The notes below the pieces were generated by a model. It did not search any database, was not told the origin of the DNA, and was given only the letters and a program-made list of their open reading frames with translations. Shown piece after piece: positions 1 to 10,593 of a stretch of 64,000 nt of DNA; positions within the stretch are counted from its first letter, which is position 1; every line of letters starts with the position of its first letter. This DNA comes from Dimorphilus gyrociliatus. Taxonomy: Eukaryota; Annelida; Polychaeta; Dinophilidae. The position numbers and the translations under genes were made by a program. The DNA lies in the NCBI GenBank assembly GCA_904063045.1, contig CAJFCJ010000009.1:42942-106941 (forward strand), in the 5' to 3' direction.

Positions 1-1326
1 AAAAACAAATATATTTTTGTTTATTAGAACATTAAACTGGATAATTACTTTCTGCTTGTCAGACGCCTTAGAATCAAGGCCAAGGCCATCTAAAAAATCA
101 TCGTCGTCGAAAAAATCATCTCCACTTTTTTTCTTTCCGCTGGATCCACTGGATGTTGACTGTTGTATAGATCCTATAATAAAGCATTATATAATTATAA
201 TTATTTCCTTGCCAAATTAGGCTCAGTTATTTATATATACCAGCTCTTGTCGCTATCGTAGTTTCATTTCTCTGGCTTCCAGTTCTAGTTGGAGGCCTTT
301 CAACTTCCATTCTACGACTGTCTTTTGATCTAATCAATGAATTACATTATATCTAATAGATTTCAAAATAATTGTATTAAGATTAGCTTACTTGTCAGAG
401 CTTCCAGTATTTAAAAAATCCAATGGATCATCATCATCATCGAAATCTATTGAATTTTAATTATCAATATCAGCAAAAAGTAAGATAATGTCATACTGAT
501 TTAATTACCAATATCCTTTTTTATCGGTGGTTTCTTTTCCTCAACCGCTGGTTTCTTCTCCTGACTTAAGGGCTTTTTTGGTGGTTCTTTGCTAGGTGTA
601 GTCGATTTTTTAGTTCCGAACAGATTTGCATCCAAATCATCCATATCCTTTATTAAAAAATATTCTAATTATTGCATGATTTTATTCACTAATTAAAAAA
701 ATATTTTACAGCCAATCCGGCCAAAACATCATTAGCATCAGAAACGTCGCTGTCATTTGAAATGTCTGGTTTCAAATTCTTGTAGAAAGCATCATCGTAA
801 ACACTTAAATTTGAAAAAGAGATACGATTTCATTAGTTAAGTGAAATATATATCATTCGCTAAATAAATAGTATTTTCCTATAGGCGTCATTATTATAAA
901 CTCACTCTGGCTTTTTCGTTTGTCCACCTCTAGTTGGTTTTGGCGCTGGTTTCTCATCTATGAAATAATTTCTTTGTTTTAATTATTATTGTTATCTGAG
1001 TAAATTAAAATCTGGTATAAATCTAACCATCGCTAATTCCACCTAGAATATCATCGATATCGGCGTCTAATGTATCTTGATCCTTCTGTAATTTGATAGA
1101 TGGAGCATAATTTTAAAAAATATGGAATGAAATCACTAAGACATGCTTTTAGATAGTTAGATAAATAATATTTAAACTATGTATTCTATTTATAAAAGTA
1201 TTGTAAACACTTTGCATCTTTCCATTAATAAAAGGGAAATGATGGCAGAAAAATTACATGCACGAACATGAATATTTGTTGTTTTAAGTTAAAATTGTCA
1301 AAAAAATTCAAAAATACCTTGCTCAT
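1..1326 (-). CDS. FBF1: Fas-binding factor 1-like (FBF1), N-terminal part, cut by left edge
   Basis: Partial multi-exon gene. FBF1 is a coiled-coil protein of centriolar distal appendages (transition fibres), needed for ciliogenesis and the ciliary gate. The start codon at 1326 lies in a 9-nt coding exon (1318-1326, Met-Ser-Lys) followed by GTATTT. Further exons are near 1085-1028, 957-905, 803-714, 647-512, 455-392, 334-234 and 173-49. They encode an acidic, low-complexity N-terminus with repeated Asp-rich blocks such as DADIDDILGG, DMDDLDANLFGTKKS and DDFFDDDDFLDGLGL, separated by Pro/Lys linkers. The DLD-GMDADLLGLKKS-type block is characteristic of the vertebrate FBF1 N-terminus. The coiled-coil C-terminal half lies outside the window. 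The family call rests on the acidic repeats and their order, so it is likely rather than certain. Confidence 0.68.
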
Positions 1327-1722
1327 CTGACTTTTTTTAATTTAAATATTCCCAACTTAATAATATAAGAAGGAATATTCAAGAATTAACTATAAATTAC
1401 TAAGACAAGCTACCAAAAACAAAAATGGAATGTACGAATATAGAGAATGCACAAAAATTGGTAATATTACGAAATGTATTTCGAAAAATAAACTTTTTAA
1501 ATTAATCATAAATCATATATGTCTTTTAATTAATTAAAATGTACGCAAAACTGATAGCGATGGTAATTCTTCTTCATTCAGTGCAGCCCTTTAAAACGCA
1601 CCGGATCCGATTTCCGCCATTTTTACCGACTGCTTTACCTAAATCGCGCGACTTCTATATATTTAGAACTAAGAAGTTTTGTTTAAGAAGGAAAATATTT
1701 CAGAAAATATTACTCCTGAAAA
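1327..1722. promoter_or_regulatory. Divergent intergenic region FBF1/SNRPD3
   Basis: About 400 bp between two start codons pointing away from each other, so it should hold both promoters. It is AT-rich. I see no clear TATA box or other recognisable motif. The open frame around 1539-1757 has no family resemblance and ends inside SNRPD3 in another frame. Confidence 0.5.
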
Positions 1723-2121
1723 ATGTCGGTTGGTGTTCCAATAAAAATATTGCATGAAGCCGAAGGACACATTGTTACTTGTGAAACTGCTACCGGCGAT
1801 GTTTACCGTGGAAAGTTAGTGGAGGCAGAAGACAATATGAACAGCCAAATGGCCAACGTAACGGTAACCTACAGAGATGGACGAGTTGCCCAACTGGAAC
1901 ACGTCTTCATTCGAGGATCTAAAATCCGATTTATGATACTTCCCGACATGTTGAAGAATGCACCTATGTTCAAGAAAGTTCAGGGCAGAGGGTCCACTAT
2001 CGGGCGTGGAAAATCGGGAATTCTCAGAGCTCAAGCCGCTCGTGGTCGCGGAACGGCCGGTCGAGGTGTCCCAGGACGAGGCGGTCCAGGAAGAGGAGCA
2101 ACCGGTCGTGGTTTCCGTTAA
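1723..2121 (+). CDS. SNRPD3: Small nuclear ribonucleoprotein Sm D3
   Basis: Single-exon 132-residue protein. Sm D3 is part of the heptameric Sm ring on U1, U2, U4 and U5 snRNAs and is needed for snRNP assembly and splicing. The Sm1 motif runs through about residues 15-45 ([20 protein letters not shown], then DNMN) and Sm2 through about 60-75 ([17 protein letters not shown]). The tail is RG-rich ([14 protein letters not shown]), as expected for symmetric dimethyl-arginine sites recognised by SMN. Length and architecture match animal SmD3. The ATG at 1723 gives the canonical [16 protein letters not shown] start. It converges on the G-alpha gene, with about 230 bp between the stop codons. Confidence 0.97.
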   Translation: MSVGVPIKILHEAEGHIVTCETATGDVYRGKLVEAEDNMNSQMANVTVTYRDGRVAQLEHVFIRGSKIRFMILPDMLKNAPMFKKVQGRGSTIGRGKSGILRAQAARGRGTAGRGVPGRGGPGRGATGRGFR

Positions 2122-2351
2122 TGTATTATATTATACGTTGTTATCAGTAAAAAAGAAGTTTTTTTTTTAATATTTCACAAAGTCGTTTCGTCGTTTGGAT
2201 ATAAAATATACATAGGATATTTGCATATTTTTAAAAAAAGAATATACAAAAGCGCCACACAGTAGTGTGTTCCAGATACATTATATCATTATTACATCAT
2301 ATGTCAAAAGAAACGAGAAAAGCTGAGATGAGCAATACTGTTCAAAAATGG

Positions 2352-3626
2352 TTAATGTAGCATCAAAGCATTGAGATTATCTTGCAAAATTGTGTCTTTT
2401 ACGGCATTGAAAACGACCCGAATATTGTCTGTATTTACAGCAGTTGTAAAATGGTGGAAAAGGGGTTTCGATCTATCTCGTCGCATTTCGTCAAATAGAG
2501 AGAGTTCAAACTGTAGAACTTGTTCAGGCGAATTTGGATCTCCTTTAAATTGAGGAAATTCGGAATTAATATTTGCTCCAGCTCCTACCTTCTTCTTTAG
2601 AACATCCTCTTTGTTGAGAAAGAGTATAATTGCTACATTTATAAGAATTTTGTTGTTGACAATAGTTTGAAATATCTCGAGCGATTCTCTCATCTTGTTT
2701 TTCTTTGGGTTTTCTCCCAATCTCTGATCGAATTCCGAAGAAGAAGCAAGAAAGAGAATAGCTGTAATGCCAGCGAAACATTTAAGCCAATTATCCCGTT
2801 CTGTTCGCTGACCTCCGACGTCGATGAAAACGAAAGGAATCTGACTGACAAGTAATTCATGTTCCAAAATGCCAATAGTTTTCCTCCTAGAATGCACGAT
2901 ATCAGGAATGTTAGGTCTGTACCCGGGTGTACCTATTCTGTCAATATTATCCATGTAATATTGTACGCTGTCGTCCTGAAAATAACGCAATAATATGACA
3001 CCATAAGCGAGATATGATACTAAAAAAATCTAAGATTCGCTTACTATTTCATAAATATGACGGTTTCGAAACACGAATTTTGCTACTTTCTCGCTCCATA
3101 GTGATTTAAAATGAGACACGAGAGGCAAAAATAACTTTTCTTTATTAGATACCGTGGTCTCGTTCAATTCCGGATCCTGTGCTTCGATAGTTTTACTTGA
3201 TTCAATCTGTGTCTGCTTCTTTAGCGGCATAATTAAGGCATAAAATTTGGAATTAAGAGAATCCAGCGATCTAAGTTGCTGTTCGACAAAGTCTTCCACT
3301 TGTTTTTTCTCCCAAGTCCATTGGTTTTGATTGTCTACCAACATTTTCGCTTGACGCATAATCAACAGCATTCCTTTTACAATATTTTGATATATTGTCA
3401 ACTTAAAAAGTAACATTTCGTCTTCTTTAAATTGTTCGCCATGAATAATTCTCATTTGTTTCAAAAATGTACTTTTACCACTTTCAGCCGTACCTAACAG
3501 TAGAACTCTCTGTCGTCTTCTTGCCAATTTCTTTTCTTTCTTCAATTGTTTGTCAATTCGAAGGCTTTTTAATTTTTGATCCCTTTTTTCGGGATCAATG
3601 CAGGCGGTAAATGGACAATATTCCAT
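2352..3626 (-). CDS. GNA12/13: G protein alpha subunit, G12/13 class
   Basis: Two exons, 3626-3045 and 2975-2352, joined in phase 0; about 401 residues. Heterotrimeric G-alpha-12/13 couples GPCRs to RhoGEFs and the actin cytoskeleton at the plasma membrane. Visible motifs: P-loop LLLGTAESGKST (about residues 42-53); switch I arginine and threonine in SRRKTIGI; switch II DVGGQR; base-recognition NKED; and a FHHFTTAVNT C-terminal block followed by VKDTIL and the tail NLNALMLH. The N-terminus MEYCPFTAC has cysteines suited to palmitoylation. The class call rests on the tail and on the FHHFTTA-NT-NI block. An insertion of about 25 polar residues in the helical domain makes the protein longer than vertebrate G-alpha-13 (377 residues). 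Confidence 0.93.
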
Positions 3627-4758
3627 TATTATTTAACACACAAACAAACTTTTTTCCAAGTGGCACACCCTACTAGTCTATTCTACAACTTTTACGTCAG
3701 CAAGTCTTTTCCAGGGAATCCCATTATTCCGTTTTCGTAAAAAATAGAAAAGTTTTTTTTTGTCAGAATTTTTGGTCAAAATATATCAATACCCTCTGAC
3801 AAGAAAATAATTATTTCCGTTTCGTGACTTTAAATACGAAATGATAAATATTTTCGGAAAGATAATAAACAGACAAAGATAAGAAAGGTCAAGATATGTC
3901 ATTGCTCAAAGCTTTGACACTTCCGGACAGACAGTGGCGCTCGTAGCGGACCTACTGTAAAACTTTCTTGGATTACTTCCTATGTACTTAAAGCCCCGGC
4001 GCGCCACAATAGTGGCGCCAGCGTCTTACATAAACTTGTTAGCAAGACTAAATAATCCCTATCTAACCCTTACAATGCAATAATGCACAAAGTTGAAGGA
4101 AAAATCTTTAATTTAATATAAGCCATTGATTTTATGTAAAACTATACACCTAATTATTATTAATATTATATTTATTAAAATGACTGATCAACAAACTTAA
4201 TAATTAATTAGTATCTTTATTATGACATTTAACATGAGAAAGGAGAGGCGGGCAAGTTTACTATTCAATTAAACACACTTAATAAAACTTTTAAAACCTA
4301 ATCTTTCATAAAAATTTGTGATTTTTCTTAATTGAGTTTATAGATTAAATTTTAATAAGAATTATTCCAAATTATCTGTAATTACTCTAGAAATACTAAT
4401 AAAAAAGTTGTTGATAATTTAAAGTAGAGGAAACTTTGAAAAGCTTGTAGAAAGCGCCTTAAATATTCATCAGAACGAATGTTTTTATAAAACATAATTT
4501 GACTTGACCGTAATTTGTATGCGCGTTTGTTATAATAGAACTTGTACTAAGGAAAGATAATAAGTTTCCATTCTGTAACACATTAATTGCGTTTGGCACG
4601 GAACAAAAGCGTTGAGTAAACGCAATCATCCACACTGACACTTTTTACTTACGTATTGAAATCTCCAACGGTTTGGTGGCGCTGGCACGAGTTGGTTAAG
4701 CGTTTATATAAGAGACGGCGGTCTCTTCTCAACATTTAGACTACTCTAGGCAAGCGAA
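3627..4758. promoter_or_regulatory. Divergent intergenic region upstream of G-alpha and homeobox genes
   Basis: About 1.1 kb, mostly AT-rich with a local GC island near 3925-4020. The string GTGGCGC occurs at 3934, 4012 and 4676, and its reverse complement at 4001. The 4001/4012 pair forms a perfect 7-bp inverted repeat with a 4-nt AATA loop. A TATA box (TTTATATAAG) sits at 4703-4712, about 45 bp before the homeobox ATG, and is followed by an AAGAGAC-GGCG-GTCTCTT inverted repeat at 4710-4727. No coding sequence is recognised. Confidence 0.6.
4703..4727 (+). promoter_or_regulatory. TATA box and inverted repeat of the homeobox promoter
   Basis: TTTATATAAG at 4703-4712 lies about 45 bp upstream of the homeobox ATG. 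It overlaps an inverted repeat (7-bp arms, 4-nt GGCG spacer) at 4710-4727 that would sit at or near the transcription start. A clear TATA box is unusual among the genes in this window. Confidence 0.6.
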
Positions 4759-5253
4759 ATGGACGCAACTCAGTCTTCATGTGCCTACGGTAATTATGGA
4801 AAAACTGCCAATGTTGGTCCGGAGAGAACAAGATCATCTTGCAGTAAGCTAAAGAGAATAAGGTTTAGTCCTACTCAACTAAGAGCGTTGGAAACTGTGT
4901 TCGCGGAAACACAATATCCCGACGCCGCAATTATCTCAGCTTTGGCTGGTCGTATGAACATACCAATGGAAAAGATTTGTACGTGGTTTCAAAATAGAAG
5001 ATCTAGATTTCGCAAAGAGTCGAAGAATGGCCATATTGAAATGATGAGAAGGCAAGTTTTCGCTACAAATTCAAATAACAACAGCCAACACGTTCTAAGT
5101 CCTCCACCACTTCCACCACAACCGAATTCAGCGATTCCAGACACTTCTCCACAAGCTCAACAACAAAGTTGCATGTACTCTCAATTACAAGTTCCAGCTT
5201 ATGATACTCCGAACGTTACCGGTGCTAATTATTCAACAGTCTATCCGTATTAA
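4759..5253 (+). CDS. Divergent paired-like (Q50) homeodomain protein
   Basis: Single-exon 164-residue transcription factor. The 60-residue homeodomain spans about residues 28-88: KRIRFSPTQLRALE for the arm and helix 1, ETQYPDAAI in the loop and helix 2, and ICTWFQNRRSRFRK for the recognition helix. Counting from the conserved Phe8 puts Trp48, Phe49, Asn51 and Arg53 at canonical positions with Gln50. There is no three-residue loop extension, so it is not TALE. The QYPDA loop resembles PRD-class proteins of the Otx, Gsc and Prd-like kind, but Gln50 excludes K50 members such as Otx and Gsc. No paired domain or octapeptide is seen. The C-terminus is Pro/Gln/Ser-rich. I cannot assign an orthologue. 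Confidence 0.85.
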   Translation: MDATQSSCAYGNYGKTANVGPERTRSSCSKLKRIRFSPTQLRALETVFAETQYPDAAIISALAGRMNIPMEKICTWFQNRRSRFRKESKNGHIEMMRRQVFATNSNNNSQHVLSPPPLPPQPNSAIPDTSPQAQQQSCMYSQLQVPAYDTPNVTGANYSTVYPY

Positions 5254-5684
5254 ATGTGTCACTATCCAAAAAATACAACTTATATAATGTATATACATGT
5301 AAATATATTCTCTTCAATATATCCAACATATGACTAGTAATATAGTAATTAAGCCTATACATCGCTTTCATACACTAAAAAGCTAAAAAGAAAAGGAAAT
5401 GGTTTTCTAAAAGGGCCTCGTACTTTTACTAGAAAATAAGAAAACAAAGATTCTGTACACTTAAAAAAGCAGAAAGAAGCAGGCGTCAAAAGATTAGTTA
5501 CGTCAGAGTATGATCTTTTCTGACAATGTGACACAAGTGTTTTATTCATTTCGTACGTACTCGATTCGATTATTAAAAAAAAGGTAAATCCTTAATTAAT
5601 TTAATTTAATACCCTTAATATTGAACTATTATACAAGTGATTACGTCATACAGTATATCGGAAATTGATTTGAATAATTTTCAA
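5254..5684. other. Convergent intergenic region homeobox/RPP38
   Basis: About 430 bp of AT-rich 3' flank between two convergent genes. No gene or repeat is recognised. Confidence 0.5.
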
Positions 5685-6899
5685 TTATAATATATCTTTA
5701 TTCTTTTTACCAGACTTTCTATTCTGATTTCGTGGTATTTTTTGGATGTTTAAAGTTTTATAAAGATTATCCGCCCGAATTGTTTTAGGTCCTTCTAACT
5801 TCTCTTTCCAGGAATTTTCGGATTTAACAGTGCCAAAAGAAATAAAATCACTTCCAAAGTCTGCTGTCTGTACTTTTTCGTCAATTTTTTCCTTTTTAAG
5901 GGAAAGTTCATTATTGGGAGCTTGCTTCTTTCTTTTAAGCTTCTTCACTTGTTTACCTTCAAAACAGGAGTGAAGTTTATTTAAATGCTAATCAATTTGT
6001 ATATCACTTACTCTTTTCTTGCGTTTCATTAAGTTGTAAACCGATATTTTCCAAGTTAATAGGTAAAGCGTAGCTTTGTATAATATCTCTTATACCTTGA
6101 AATTTATCGCAATCACCTTCTTTTTTTTTCTATGTTTTTATAAAGAGAATTTATGTTCAATCATGTAGTAATGGGAAAAGATGTATAAAGATTTAAATAG
6201 TGCTTCTTACTTTAATGCCAAAGGCTACTAGAGAGGTTACGCCTAATTGATTTGTAAGGTAATTTTTCATTCCTGATACGCAGACTGTAGGACAATGTTT
6301 AAGGGCACTCAAAGGTATCAAATGCCGTATCATTATTTGCGGTACACTTTTTTCAACTAGTAAAACACTCAAATCGTTTTTTTCCAAGGCTTTGGTTACT
6401 TCATTTATTCCGCACGCTAATTGTGATCTAAATGAGATAAAGCGATTTAACAATTAATTACACGTAAAAATAGAATTAATTACAAGAGATTCTTTTGATC
6501 GCTAGTTAAATTTTTTCGATAATTATCAAGCTTCTCGGCACGAGTTTTAAAACCTTCGCTTTTCCAGTTTTTATACCCAGGAAACTTTTTTACTTCACAT
6601 TCTTTTAGCTCTCTTTTGTTAATATGAAAGAAAAAATTATTTTTTTAAAATTCATCGTTTACAAATGCGTTGAAACTAAAATACAAACTTTTTGACTTTC
6701 GTTAAAATTTCATCACTCTTTTCGTTGATTTCCCTAAATGAATGACATCAAAACTTTCTAATTGACATACATGATAATCACGAAATTTACAAAATCGTTA
6801 GGTGGATACAAACCAATTATATTTGAAAGGGGTTCCTAATACAGTTTTTAATACTACTTTTGTAGTTTTAGCTCTTAAAGGTTTGGCTTTTTTCGACAT
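5685..6899 (-). CDS. RPP38: Ribonuclease P/MRP protein subunit p38 (L7Ae family)
   Basis: Multi-exon gene starting at 6899 (MSKKAKPLRAK, then VLKTVLGTPFKYNW, matching the conserved N-terminal block of human RPP38). Following exons lie near 6740-6690 (EINEKSDEILTKVKK), 6615-6490, 6453-6193, 6120-6010 and 5948-5685. The central exon holds the L7Ae/L30e-like domain, with GINEVTKALEKNDLSVLLV and HLIPLSALKHCPTVCV, followed by the hydrophobic LGVTSLVAFGIK strand. The C-terminus is Lys-rich, as in the family. RPP38 binds the kink-turn of RNase P and RNase MRP RNA and acts in tRNA 5' maturation and pre-rRNA processing in the nucleolus. It is divergently paired with the M3 peptidase-like gene across only 100 bp. 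Confidence 0.85.
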
Positions 6900-6999
6900 T
6901 TTTTATATAAAGATGTTTATTGTGAAACAGCGACAGTCTTGCTGTAGAAAATCGAATGCTATTCCATATTGGACACTACATGACAATTGTTAGAATATC
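6900..6999. promoter_or_regulatory. 100-bp divergent promoter RPP38 / M3 peptidase-like gene
   Basis: Only 100 bp separate the two start codons, so both promoters and both 5' UTRs must fit here. It includes an imperfect inverted repeat (ACAGC at 6928, GCTGT at 6942) near the centre. This is the shortest divergent gap in the window. Confidence 0.55.
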
Positions 7000-9497
7000 A
7001 TGGCTGGTGTAGCGCATAGACTAGTTCGGCGGCCAAATTGGATTAATCTTACTCAGCAAAGAAGATGCAACTCAGCTGGATATTATGTCCTGTTAGATCT
7101 TTTATTACTTTTAAATCATCAAGTTTTAAAAATTTGCCTTTGCAGACTTCCGGAGGTTCCTCCAGATACAGCGAGCGATAATGCGGTAATGAGACATGAA
7201 GAGCACCCTCAGTTTCGACAAATAAATCCTGACAAAATTATTACTGGATGCTCCAAGCTCGCCATTCAATATGATGTGCAATTAGGACAACATATTGAAT
7301 CATTGAAAAGTAAATAAGCTAAAACTATAATAAAACCAGACTAATAAAAACTTTTTAAAGATTCCGAGTCCGCCTTATCATTCGAAGCAATATTTCATCC
7401 AATTGAAAAAATGTATCATCCTATGAATACTGCTTGGCGAACTGCTAAAAATCTTAACTACACATGCGGAGGACCGTACAGAACAGCTTTCCAAAGAGTA
7501 AATGACAACATTAAAAATATATTATCATAAAAAGGATTTTTTTATAATAGATTCATCCACAAGTAGAGAGAGCAAAAAATGAAAGATGGATCAGTGAAGA
7601 TTTGTTCAAGATCGTTAAAGTTATTATTTCTTTCATAGAATTATCTACACTACTAATAAACCTATTTTCACATTTGTCTTTCAACTATACTTAATGTAGA
7701 ATGCGAAAAACTTACCAAATCTAACCGAAGCACAAAGAAGTTTAATCGATATGTATTTAATGGAAGGAAAACTAAATGGCATCGAATTGACTGGAGTTGA
7801 TAAACGATCATTTATTGAAACATTAGGAAAATTAGTTGATAGCAAGAATCATTTTAGGTAAGGTTCACATTTATGCAATCATTTACACGTTTCTATATTC
7901 TTTTCTCAATAGAAATCGTGTCATGTTAAGCACTAATATATTTTCTCATCTAATTCACGACTTTAACGATGTTACTGAAATGCCACAACATGTTGCTGCC
8001 AATTTAGCACAAGACCGTCTCCGACCTCAACATGGTGAGAGTTGATAACTTTAATGGCTCAATCTGATATTTTTAAATTAATCTTAAGGTCCGTGGAGAG
8101 TAACACTCCAGCAGCATAGTGTAGACGCAGTTTTAAAATACTGTCCTAACAGGACCACCCGATGGAATATCTGGTACGCTTATAATAATAGAGCCTCCAT
8201 AAGCCAAGATGATCAAAATTTGAGTAATCATAATATTATAAAAGATTTAAGGCAATCTAGATTAGATTTGTCTAATTTACTTGGCTTTGAAAATTTCGCC
8301 CATATGTCTATGCAAACAAAAATGGCCGGAAACGTTAAAAATGTTTTACATATGATAGAATCGTTTAGAACACGATTAGGTCCTATTTTGAAAAAACAAA
8401 TAGAGGATTTAAAAGCGCTAGCTGCAGAGGATGGTGTAAAAGATCTAAAGCCTTGGGATGTATACTATTATAGACGAAAACTAGCTGATCAACTATTTAA
8501 AGTTGATGATGCCATTATCGCACAGTATTTCCCCTTCGAAACTGTTCTCGATAGAATATTCGAGTTCATAGGTAAAGCTTTCAACATACAAATTGTCGAG
8601 TGCACAGGGAAAGTTGATAGCTGGAATTCAGAAGTAAGGTATTTTAAAATCATTGATTGTGATACCCAAAACGAACTGGCCTCATTCTATGCTGATTTTT
8701 GGAAAAGAAACAATAAGATAAAAGGTGCTTGGATGGAAGTAGGTAGAGAGTATAGCTCATTACTGAATTGTAAGCCATATAGCTACTTGAATATGTCGAT
8801 TAACAAGCCTTCGTCGCATCCTTACGCTTTACTTACACTAAACGATGTTCAGACTCTAATGTTTGAACTTGGGCATGGCCTTCAACAGTTATTAACGACT
8901 GCTGAAGTAAGCGAGCTAGCCGGCCAGAGAAATATCGAGTGGGATGCTGTTCAAGCAATTCCACTATTGTTTTCCAAACTATTACATACACCTTATTGTT
9001 TGAGTCAATTCTCTTGTCATCATACCACTAAGGAAAGACTTCCGGAAGAATATATCCAAGCTATAATTGGACGTCAGAATCACTTTTCTTCGTTGGATTT
9101 AATGAGACAGTTATACTTATCAGCTTTCGATCTTGAAATGAATATTGGTAATGATCATTGGTATACAACAATGAAACGTTTATGGAATGAATTCATGCCT
9201 ATGCCACATCACGATGATGATAATCATCCTTGTTGGATGACTTCAATATTTTCAGACTTCCACTCTGCAGCCTACTATTCTTTCGTTTGGTCTGATATGA
9301 TGGCTGCCGATTTGAAGAGTTCATTTATGGAAGGTGAGGGACTAGAAAATGAACAACATTTAAGAAATGTTGGAATGAGGCTACGAAACACCCTATTGTC
9401 GATGGGGGGATCAATTTCAGCGAGCGAAGTGTTTAGAAGATTTCAAGGAAGAGATCCAAGCCACGAGCACTTATTAAATGACATTATAAGAGACTAA
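7000..9497 (+). CDS. Oligopeptidase A-like M3 family protein with degenerate zinc site
   Basis: Six exons (7000-7309, 7361-7497, 7551-7619, 7700-7857, 7913-8034, 8089-9497) join in frame to about 734 residues, a typical M3 length. Similarity to bacterial and animal oligopeptidase A (M3A, thimet/neurolysin relatives) runs throughout: a PWRVTL-type strand block, KDLKPWDVYYYRRKL, FYADFWKRNNKIKGAWM and a C-terminal LSMGGSISASEVFRRFQGRDP. The catalytic HExxH reads FELGH (codons TTT GAA CTT GGG CAT near 8862-8876): the first zinc His is Phe. In the downstream WDAV... segment the third ligand Glu aligns with Ser. If alive, it is probably a pseudopeptidase. The Arg-rich N-terminus could be a mitochondrial presequence, which is not certain. 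Confidence 0.88.
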
Positions 9498-9637
9498 ATG
9501 TGTTTATGAACCGTGTTAACCGTAAGCGATTTTTTTTTCATTAAACGTTGTCGCAAACGAAATCTTAAAGTCAAAACATTATGAGTTTTATTTTAAATGT
9601 CGCAACCAACTCAACATACAGCGACAAATGTAGATGA

Positions 9638-10271
9638 TTACTGAAAGAAAGAATAAAAATTAATCTTTGTTAACCAATATTGAGCTGCGTATTTACCTTC
9701 TTTCCTGATCCGACCTTCGCTTTCTTCGTACCACGGACTTTCTTCTGTCTGTTCTTTCTTTCCTTCCTCTGCTTTCTTGCAGTTTTCTTAATTTCCATAT
9801 GTCCTTGTCGGACGAGTCTGAATTTGGGCTCAAATTTTTTAGCTTGATCCAGGCTGTCGTAAATCAAAGCGAATCCAGTCGTTTTGCCACCACCGAATTG
9901 AGTTCGGAAGCCGAAGCAGAAGATGACATCTGAAGTGGTTTTAAACGCCTTTGCCAATTTCTCTCTAACTTCAGTTTTCGGTACAGTTGCTCTTCCAGGA
10001 TGCAATACATCCACAATCTAGTATTAGAGGATAATATTTGACAGTTTTTTAGAGTGATATGAATAGAATTCAGTCTGAAACCAACCATTTGTTTACGGCT
10101 TAGTAAACGGTTTGTCATAAATTTTCTCGTTCGGAGAGTAGCAGTGTCAGCCTGAAAATAGCAATTATTGTTCAAGTAATCAATAGATAAATACTTTAAA
10201 AAGTTATCATAGACAGTTTGATGACTTGATTAAGTGTTTCAAGGAGGATTTTTAAAGATTTAACTCACCAT
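9638..10271 (-). CDS. RPS24: Ribosomal protein S24 (eS24)
   Basis: Four coding exons: the ATG alone at 10269-10271 (donor GTGAGT), 10151-10086, 10017-9697, and a last exon whose first three bases, 9640-9638, are the TAA stop. These give 130 residues, the size of human eS24. Conserved blocks: [57 protein letters not shown] and a basic [19 protein letters not shown] tail. It is a component of the 40S subunit needed for 18S rRNA maturation. An alternative read-through of the third exon would add NTQLNIG-type residues, but the acceptor TTTCTTTCAG directly before TAA supports the spliced form. It converges on the peptidase-like gene with about 140 bp between the stop codons. Confidence 0.95.
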
Positions 10272-10297
10272 GATTTATACGAGGCGACAAAAGATGT

Positions 10298-10307
10298 AAA
10301 AAGGAAG
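10298..10307 (-). promoter_or_regulatory. 5'TOP-like tract of RPS24
   Basis: On the minus strand the sequence reads CTTCCTTTTT about 27 bp upstream of the RPS24 ATG. This matches terminal oligopyrimidine tracts that start ribosomal-protein mRNAs and place them under mTOR/LARP1 control. RPL36 has the near-identical CTTCCTTTTC. Confidence 0.6.
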
Positions 10308-10593
10308 TCCATGGCGAAAGATTCGGAAGTTTTCACAAAATAATATATTCTTCCAAAAAAATTAATATTATTTTTATATGAAACAAAAAATTGAAATTTA
10401 TTTATTAAATTGAATTAATTTATTATTTTTTTAAAAAATATATTTGGAGTCGTTTTACGTAAAATAATGTCACGTGACCGGGAGCCACTTTCTTGATTGG
10501 TCGTAAACGCCATATTGGCCCGGTGAATTGCCGGGGTTCTTTTTAACTACTTATTGTTTTTCGTGATAGTAAAGAGAAAAAAGTAATACAAGG
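10308..10593. promoter_or_regulatory. Divergent intergenic region RPS24/lamin
   Basis: AT-rich near RPS24, then a GC-richer stretch from about 10480 to 10540 with GGCCCGGTGAATTGCCGGGG, which may be the lamin promoter. It includes CACGTGAC (10472-10479), an E-box-like site, and ATTGG (10496-10500), an inverted CCAAT box. No TATA box is evident. Confidence 0.45.

Noticed and set aside
1539-1757. Open frame upstream of SNRPD3
   Set aside because: No family resemblance, and it ends in SNRPD3 in another frame. It is 5' flank.
7087-7145. Possible 59-bp intron in the first exon of the M3 peptidase-like gene (hydrophobic LLDLLLLLNHQ segment)
   Set aside because: Removing it shifts the reading frame of the conserved downstream sequence, so the segment is kept as coding unless another start is used.
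10152-10268. snoRNA in the first RPS24 intron
   Set aside because: TGATGA-like boxes are on the strand opposite to the host gene and no D box is placed correctly.
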